From contig JAFCFP010000035.1 of NCBI GenBank assembly GCA_017608575.1, positions 1,059 to 11,392 on the forward strand: a stretch of DNA of 10,334 nucleotides, read 5' to 3'. The translations under genes were made by a program, and so were the position numbers. Of the stretch, positions 6,470-10,334 are shown piece by piece (position 1 is the stretch's first letter; every line of letters starts with the position of its first letter). This DNA comes from Candidatus Iainarchaeum sp. (GTDB taxonomy: Archaea > Iainarchaeota > Iainarchaeia > Iainarchaeales > DTGL01). The notes beneath the pieces were generated by a model. That model searched no databases. It saw nothing but the letters and a program-made list of their open reading frames with translations, and was not told the origin of the DNA.

Positions 6470-8059
6470 CTAAAACCCTTGTTGGACTGTTCTAATGATG
6501 TTTTTTGCGTGGTCGCTTATTCTTTCAATGTTTGCCACTGCTTGGAGGAATAATGCATCTGAGGTTTTTTTTGATTTTAAGTGAATTGATTCATATTTTT
6601 CCTGCAATGCATCGAGTTTTCTTTCGTTTTCAAGGACTTTTTTGAAAAATTTTTTATTGCCTGTTTTTATTGCTTTAACGCTTTCAGCATAGGCTTCAAT
6701 TGCCAGGGAAAAGTATTCTTTTAATTGTGGTAATTCTTTTTTTGAAAGAACAATCTTCATTTCTTTCCTTTTGTGGGCTAATTCAAACAAATTGTTTGCA
6801 TGATCAGCAACTCTTTCAATGTCAATTACGTGGTTTTTTAGTTTTGCCACTTCACGTTTGTCTTTTGCTGAAAGCCGGTATTTTTCCAAGCGTTTGAGGA
6901 AGAAGAATAATTTTTCTTTTATTTCGTCAACGGTTTCTTCTTTTTCAGGCAAGTGCTTTGCTGTTTTGAGGTCACCTTTTAAAAGCGCTGTTTTTGAAAG
7001 GGAAACCATTTTTAATGCAATGTTAGCCATTCTTTCAACTTCTTTTCTGCATTGCATAACAGCAATAGAGGGCACTGCAAGAAGGCTCTCGTTGACATAT
7101 TTTAAGCCTGTTTCAAATTTTGGCTCTGAGCCTTTTATTGCTTTTTTTGAAATCATTACAAGCAATCCTGAAAGAGGAAGCATTATTGCTGTAACAATTA
7201 TGTTGAATACTGAGTGGGCATTGGCTATTTGCCTTGTAAGCTGCGGGCTAGTCATTGCAATAAAGTCCGCGAAAATAAAAATGAAAGGCAGGAACAATAA
7301 TACGCCTAAAATGTTAACCATTAGCTGAACGAAAGCCAAGCGCTTGCTTGAAAGCCTTGAACCAATTGAAGCAATTTGTGCTGTAATAGTTGTCCCAATG
7401 TTTGCACCAAAAATTAGGGAAATTGCAGCTGGCAGTGTTATTATGCCGGCTGAACCCATTGCAATAACTAACCCAGTGGTGGCAGAAGAGCTTTGAATTA
7501 TGCCAGTGAAAATTGCTCCTGCTATAACTCCAAGCAATGGATGCACTGCAAAAGAGGAAAGCATTTTCTCAAAAAACGGCGCTTCTTTTAAAGGGGAAAC
7601 ACCTGAGGACATCGTTTCCATTCCCAGGAATATGAGACCAAAGCCAAAAATTATATCCCCAATGTTCTTGTATTTTTGGCTTTTTGCAAAAAAGGAAATA
7701 AAAAAACCAATTGCCATTATGGGAAAAAACAATAAACCTATTTTGAAGGCAATTATTTGGGCTGTAACTGTTGTGCCTATTTCCGCTCCAAGCATTACCC
7801 AAACTGCTTGTTGCAATTCAATCAATCCAGCGTTGAGGAATCCAATAAGCGTAACCATTGTCATTGAAGAGCTCTGAACTATTGCGGTTGTTAAAGCACC
7901 CACTCCGGCTGAACGAATTCTGTCCCTTGTGAGCTTTTCAATTAGTTTTTTTAGTTTTTCTCCGGCAACCCTTTTAAGTGCCTGTGAAAGAAACCTTAAC
8001 CCAAAAAGAAAAACAGCCAAACCGCCAAAAATCTGGAAAAAAATAGAAACATAATCCAT
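6470..8059 (-). CDS. Na+/phosphate cotransporter family protein with PhoU-like domain
   Basis: This 529-residue protein has the two inverted repeats of the Na/Pi-cotransporter (NptA/YjbB-like) family and a C-terminal PhoU-like helical domain. The first repeat has QSSS (62-65) and GAEIGTTVTAQ (91-101); the second has QSSS (189-192) and GANIGTTITAQ (218-228). These are the paired substrate-region motifs. The N terminus is a membrane helix (about 4-27). Further hydrophobic helices run to about residue 320, and the remaining 200 residues are charged helices (for example VIDIERVADHANNLFELAH), typical of PhoU. The likely role is sodium-coupled phosphate transport or export, possibly sensed by the PhoU part; the direction is not visible. 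The start was placed at the ATG at 8059 rather than a codon at 8110: it begins right at the first helix and lies 26 bases from a TATA box, which itself sits inside the longer reading. Confidence 0.9.
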   Translation of the reverse strand: MDYVSIFFQIFGGLAVFLFGLRFLSQALKRVAGEKLKKLIEKLTRDRIRSAGVGALTTAIVQSSSMTMVTLIGFLNAGLIELQQAVWVMLGAEIGTTVTAQIIAFKIGLLFFPIMAIGFFISFFAKSQKYKNIGDIIFGFGLIFLGMETMSSGVSPLKEAPFFEKMLSSFAVHPLLGVIAGAIFTGIIQSSSATTGLVIAMGSAGIITLPAAISLIFGANIGTTITAQIASIGSRLSSKRLAFVQLMVNILGVLLFLPFIFIFADFIAMTSPQLTRQIANAHSVFNIIVTAIMLPLSGLLVMISKKAIKGSEPKFETGLKYVNESLLAVPSIAVMQCRKEVERMANIALKMVSLSKTALLKGDLKTAKHLPEKEETVDEIKEKLFFFLKRLEKYRLSAKDKREVAKLKNHVIDIERVADHANNLFELAHKRKEMKIVLSKKELPQLKEYFSLAIEAYAESVKAIKTGNKKFFKKVLENERKLDALQEKYESIHLKSKKTSDALFLQAVANIERISDHAKNIIRTVQQGF

Positions 8060-8080
8060 ATTCTCTTTGGAACAACTTTG

Positions 8081-8090
8081 TTTAAAAAAG
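8081..8090 (-). promoter_or_regulatory. TATA box for the Na/Pi transporter gene
   Basis: On the minus strand this reads CTTTTTTAAA, centred 26 bases upstream of the ATG at 8059. This predicts a leaderless transcript and supports the shorter start. Confidence 0.55.
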
Positions 8091-8135
8091 TATCTTTGTT
8101 TTTTGCGCACTTTTAGAATGCTTTGCTTTGCGCTA

Positions 8136-8176
8136 ACTCGCTTTTAGTGCGTAATGATTTTAAAACATAAGCGAGT
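8136..8176. repeat. Inverted repeat around the promoter of the small Cys-rich gene
   Basis: ACTCGCTT (8136-8143) and AAGCGAGT (8169-8176) are perfect 8-base inverted copies separated by 25 bases, with the TATA box of the downstream gene (8158-8166) between them. This could be an operator for a dimeric regulator or chance; the region should not be transcribed from that promoter. Confidence 0.3.
8158..8166 (+). promoter_or_regulatory. TATA box for the small Cys-rich protein gene
   Basis: TTTTAAAAC is centred 26 bases before the ATG at 8188, the same leaderless spacing as at the hydrogenase operon. Confidence 0.55.
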
Positions 8177-8187
8177 AATTTTATTGT

Positions 8188-8454
8188 ATGAGCGCTCTTG
8201 AGTCCCTTGCAAGGCAGGTGAAAAGAAGCCGGGTTGTTCCAAAGCAGATTGTTTACAAGAAGCAAAAACCCAGGTTTATTGATGCAACCGAGCGCGTAAT
8301 GGAATTAAAACAGGAAAAACAACAACAAAGCGGTGAGTGGAAAAAATGCAGGCATTTAAAGACAGTGGGAAACCAGTTTGGCTGCGGGAAATTCATGAGC
8401 CTTTGTTCCAAGGAAAAATGCGATGCAAGGTTTATGGAAATAGTGGAAAACTGA
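8188..8454 (+). CDS. Small basic protein with a possible Cys/His metal site
   Basis: I do not recognise this 88-residue protein. The first half is basic and partly helical (SLARQVKRSRVVPKQ, then MELKQEKQQQ). The second half has four cysteines and a histidine in a pattern that could bind zinc: C54, H56, C66, C73 and C78 (C-x-H-x9-C-x6-C-x4-C). It has no signal peptide or membrane segment, so it should be cytoplasmic. A promoter 26 bases upstream and a set of T-runs just after the stop suggest a single-gene transcript. It converges on the DUF1003 gene with only 4 bases between stops. A nucleic-acid-binding role would suit its charge and Cys pattern but is only a guess. It is believed real because of the promoter spacing, codon use like its neighbours and patterned cysteines. 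Confidence 0.7.
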   Translation: MSALESLARQVKRSRVVPKQIVYKKQKPRFIDATERVMELKQEKQQQSGEWKKCRHLKTVGNQFGCGKFMSLCSKEKCDARFMEIVEN

Positions 8455-8458
8455 ATTA

Positions 8459-8920
8459 CTAATTGTTTTTTGCTTTTTTTTCGTTTTTTTGTTCAAGCAT
8501 TGATAGTTCTTCCTGCAGGAGTTTTATTTCTTCATTTAATTCCTGAATTTCTTCGTGTTGTGGCTGGTTTAATATTGCACTTTTTATTTCAAGCAATTGG
8601 CGTTGGATTATTTTTATTTCTTTTTCAGCACGCCTGTTAACATAGTAATCCTGTTGTGCTCTTTTTCTGTCAATTTCCATTTCCCTGTTCTGGCTCATTA
8701 GGATTACTGGCGCTTGCACTGCAGCCAAACAGGAGAGCATTAAATTTAGCAGAATAAAAGGGTATGGATCCCATTTGAAGAAAAAAACCATGTAAGTGTT
8801 TAAAGCCATCCACACAAAGAGAAAAGCCATTAAAGCAAAAATGAAAGTCCACGAACCAGCCCATTTTGTCAGAGAATCCGCTGCTTTTTGGCCCAGAGTG
8901 CGAGTGTCTTTTGCTTTCAT
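8459..8920 (-). CDS. DUF1003 family membrane protein
   Basis: This 153-residue protein matches DUF1003, a family of small inner-membrane proteins of unknown function. Two membrane helices carry the recognisable motifs: GSWTFIFALMAFLFVWMALN (about 22-41) and PYPFILLNLMLSCLAAVQAP (about 52-71), followed by VILMSQNREMEIDRKRAQQDY. From about residue 90 to the end the protein is a charged, heptad-like helix (EIKIIQRQLLEIKSAI, then EEIQELNEEIKLLQEEL), a probable cytoplasmic coiled coil, finishing in a lysine/asparagine tail. The ATG at 8920 is 25 bases from a TATA box shared with the divergent gene at 8981. The length is normal for the family. The gene is convergent with the small Cys-rich gene. 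Confidence 0.88.
   Translation of the reverse strand: MKAKDTRTLGQKAADSLTKWAGSWTFIFALMAFLFVWMALNTYMVFFFKWDPYPFILLNLMLSCLAAVQAPVILMSQNREMEIDRKRAQQDYYVNRRAEKEIKIIQRQLLEIKSAILNQPQHEEIQELNEEIKLLQEELSMLEQKNEKKAKNN
8464..8491 (+). terminator. Triple T-run terminator inside the convergent gene
   Basis: Runs of six (8466-8471), eight (8474-8481) and seven (8484-8490) T on the plus strand begin 11 bases after the small gene's TGA. They fit archaeal U-run termination. On the minus strand the same bases encode the lysine-rich C-terminal end of the DUF1003 protein. Confidence 0.5.
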
Positions 8921-8940
8921 GAAAAAAGTACACTTACGGC

Positions 8941-8950
8941 TTTAAAAAAC
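8941..8950. promoter_or_regulatory. Shared, bidirectional TATA box
   Basis: TTTAAAAAAC on the plus strand is GTTTTTTAAA on the minus strand. It is centred 25 bases from the minus-strand DUF1003 ATG (leaderless spacing) and 36 bases from the plus-strand ATG at 8981 (about a 10-base leader). Only 60 bases separate the two start codons, and I see no second TATA-like element in between. Confidence 0.5.
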
Positions 8951-8980
8951 TTTTCGGTGCATGGAAAAACAACAAAAGCA

Positions 8981-9523
8981 ATGCGATCTATTAAAAAAAG
9001 TTGGTTGCAGCATTTTTTTATGGATCCAAAGTTTTTGGCAATAATGGCTGCCTTCGCTGTTGTGGTTTTGTCTTTTGAGATTAAGAGAAAAAAAGCAACC
9101 GCTTTTAGGCTTGTTGTTGTACCAGCAATTGCTTTTATTGTCACACTGGCATGGATTAAAGAAGAATTTTTTTCCTCAATTGAGACAACAGTGTTTCTTT
9201 CAATTGTTTTTGGCATTGGCTTGTATTTTGGAATTGCCCGCGGAAAATTAAAAAAAATGGAAAGGGATAAAAGCGGGGAAATAGTAGTGCAGGGAACACT
9301 GCTTTATGTTGCATTCTGGTTTTTTGTTTTTGTGCTAAAAATCAGCACATTGAATCTTTTGAGCAGGAGTCTTTCTGTTTCATCCAGCTTGCTTGTAAGC
9401 CTGTTACTGCTTTTTGCAATTGGCTCGCTTGTGGGAATGAATTATGAATTGTTGAAAAAATACTTTGCAACAAAAAAGGAAGCAGTTTTGCCTTCAGGCA
9501 AAGAAGGCAATGAGAGCCCTTGA
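8981..9523 (+). CDS. Predicted membrane protein with five helices
   Basis: I cannot name this 180-residue protein. It has about five membrane helices (residues 17-34, 42-59, 67-86, 101-121 and 134-154), with basic loops (KRKK at 35-38, KLKKMERDK at 89-97) that should face the cytoplasm, and a charged C-terminal tail. The segment ERDKSGEIVVQGTLLYVAFW loosely resembles CcdC/DUF1453-type membrane proteins, but this is not secure. The reading frame stays open upstream to 8888. However, that extension would run back through the shared TATA box and the start of the divergent gene, so the ATG at 8981 is preferred; a GTG at 8957 lies too close to the TATA box. The stop is 61 bases before the next gene. 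Confidence 0.75.
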   Translation: MRSIKKSWLQHFFMDPKFLAIMAAFAVVVLSFEIKRKKATAFRLVVVPAIAFIVTLAWIKEEFFSSIETTVFLSIVFGIGLYFGIARGKLKKMERDKSGEIVVQGTLLYVAFWFFVFVLKISTLNLLSRSLSVSSSLLVSLLLLFAIGSLVGMNYELLKKYFATKKEAVLPSGKEGNESP

Positions 9524-9531
9524 ACCGTTTC

Positions 9532-9543
9532 TTTTTAAATTTT
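9532..9543 (+). promoter_or_regulatory. TATA-like element upstream of the P-loop GTPase-like gene
   Basis: TTTTTAAATTTT is centred about 48 bases upstream of the TTG start at 9585. This would give a transcript with a leader of about 20 bases, unlike the leaderless neighbours, and matches the presence of a Shine-Dalgarno-like motif in that leader. A second, weaker candidate is GGTTTAAAGG at 9565-9574. Confidence 0.4.
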
Positions 9544-9572
9544 CCCTTTCAAATCATTACAATTGGTTTAAA

Positions 9573-9582
9573 GGGGGGAGGT
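9573..9582 (+). promoter_or_regulatory. Strong Shine-Dalgarno-like motif deciding a TTG start
   Basis: GGGGGGAGGT precedes the TTG codon at 9585 by two bases. The spacing is short, but there is no in-frame ATG or GTG between the upstream stop and 9606, and the TTG start yields the N terminus MRKKVIIMGAAGRDFH expected for the family. Confidence 0.55.
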
Positions 9583-9584
9583 TT

Positions 9585-10334
9585 TTGAGAAAGAAAGTAA
9601 TAATTATGGGAGCTGCTGGAAGGGATTTTCACAATTTTAACACTTTTTTTCGAAACAATGAAGAGTTTGAAGTTGTTGCTTTTACTGCAACACAGATTCC
9701 ATACATTGAAGGCAGGCTTTACCCGCCTGAACTGGCAGGCAGCCTGTATCCAAAAGGCATTCCAATCGAACCAGAGGAAAAACTGGAAGAATTAATAAAA
9801 GAAAACAATGTTGAAATCGTTGTTTTTGCTTATTCGGATGTTACCAACAATTATTTAATGCAAAAAAGCGCACTGGTTAATGCAGCAGGCGCTGATTTCT
9901 GGCTTTTGGGGGCAAAGCACACTATGATTAAATCAAAAAAGCCCCTTATTGCAGTTTGCGCTGTTCGCACTGGCTGTGGAAAAAGCCAGACAACGCGCAG
10001 GATCTGCGAGATATTGAAGGAAATGGGAAAAAAGGTTGCAGTTATAAGGCATCCTATGCCGTATGGTGGTTTGCGAGAACAAGTGGTGCAAAAATTTGAA
10101 ACACTTGAAGACCTGCAAAGGCATAAGTGCACTATTGAAGAAATGGAGGAATATGAACCACATATTAAGCGTGGCAATGTTTTGTTCGCAGGCGTTGACT
10201 ACGGAAAAATTCTTTCAGAGGCTGAAAAATCAGCGGATGTAATTGTGTGGGATGGTGGCAACAATGATTATTCATTCTACCACGCTGATTTATACATAAC
10301 CGTTGTTGATCCCCACCGCGCAGGACATGAAGAA
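9585..10334 (+). CDS. Cyclic 2,3-diphosphoglycerate synthetase-like P-loop protein, N-terminal part
   Basis: The first 250 residues are present and the frame is open at the right edge; family members are typically about 450 residues long. The N terminus has a Rossmann-like motif (KKVIIMGAAGRDFHNFN, 3-19) and the family's FTATQIPYIEGRLYPPELAG (33-52). A P-loop follows, in the family-typical form AVRTGCGKSQTTR (126-138), then VIRHPMPYGGL (153-163) and the Walker-B-like IVWDGGNND (220-228). The namesake enzyme in hyperthermophilic methanogens makes the thermoprotectant cyclic 2,3-diphosphoglycerate using ATP. Homologues are widespread in other archaea and bacteria where no such solute is known, so the biochemical role here is uncertain. 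The start is TTG, chosen from the Shine-Dalgarno motif and family N terminus. No operon partner is visible in the window. Confidence 0.85.
   Translation, partial: MRKKVIIMGAAGRDFHNFNTFFRNNEEFEVVAFTATQIPYIEGRLYPPELAGSLYPKGIPIEPEEKLEELIKENNVEIVVFAYSDVTNNYLMQKSALVNAAGADFWLLGAKHTMIKSKKPLIAVCAVRTGCGKSQTTRRICEILKEMGKKVAVIRHPMPYGGLREQVVQKFETLEDLQRHKCTIEEMEEYEPHIKRGNVLFAGVDYGKILSEAEKSADVIVWDGGNNDYSFYHADLYITVVDPHRAGHEE

Noticed and set aside
6198..6473. 91-codon plus-strand frame over the 3' end of the DUF2207 gene
   Set aside because: The low-complexity product (leucine/proline then Ala/Glu/Val runs) is just the +1 reading of the Ser/Gly-rich tail.
6819..7328. 169-codon plus-strand frame opposite the Na/Pi transporter gene
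   Set aside because: It is antisense to a gene with clear QSSS and PhoU motifs, and no promoter precedes it.
8060..8110. 17-residue N-terminal extension of the Na/Pi transporter
   Set aside because: The extension contains the TATA box itself and adds a non-family lysine/cysteine-rich leader; the ATG at 8059 starts at the first membrane helix.
8888..8980. 31-residue N-terminal extension of the five-helix membrane protein
   Set aside because: It would overlap the divergent DUF1003 start and run through the shared TATA box; the ATG at 8981 is the first start after the predicted transcription start.

Overview
The window looks like part of an AT-rich archaeal genome, most plausibly a small-genome anaerobe of the DPANN kind. 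That lineage guess is an inference. The sequence shows archaeal promoter architecture: at least five genes have a TTTTAAA-like TATA box centred 25-26 bases upstream of an ATG, as expected for leaderless transcripts. Genes inside the operon instead have Shine-Dalgarno-like GAGG motifs. Genes are tightly packed, with overlapping starts and stops and convergent 3' ends only 4-27 bases apart. The protein families (DUF2207, cyclic-2,3-diphosphoglycerate-synthetase-like GTPase, Na/Pi-cotransporter with PhoU domain, DUF1003) all occur in archaea.

Bases 1-1169 hold the 3' end of a CRISPR adaptation module in the order cas1 (truncated by the window edge), cas2, cas4. The module is clearly more AT-rich than what follows. 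No array is present. A single 29-base CRISPR-repeat-like sequence sits at 1214-1242, 44 bases after cas4. The effector genes must lie upstream of the window, so the CRISPR type cannot be decided here.

Bases 1361-4580 hold a three-gene operon encoding an NAD(H)-linked trimeric [FeFe] hydrogenase: a NuoE-like [2Fe-2S] subunit (HydC), a NuoF-like flavoprotein (HydB) and the catalytic subunit (HydA). All H-cluster motifs are intact. The complex is unusually stripped. HydA lacks the His-ligated [4Fe-4S] site and any C-terminal [2Fe-2S] domain. HydB lacks the N-terminal thioredoxin-like and C-terminal ferredoxin domains of bifurcating HydB. HydC has a rearranged cysteine ligand set (C-x-C in place of C-x4-C). 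What remains is one linear electron path, NADH - FMN - Fe-S chain - H-cluster. This is the most interesting system in the window. The maturases HydE, HydF and HydG are not here.

Bases 4646-10334 are ordinary chromosomal genes: a secreted/membrane DUF2207 protein with a polyglycine tail; on the opposite strand a Na/phosphate-cotransporter-family protein with a PhoU-like domain; a small Cys-rich protein; a DUF1003 membrane protein on the minus strand that shares a TATA box with a divergent five-helix membrane protein; and the N-terminal 250 residues of a cDPG-synthetase-like P-loop protein cut by the window edge.
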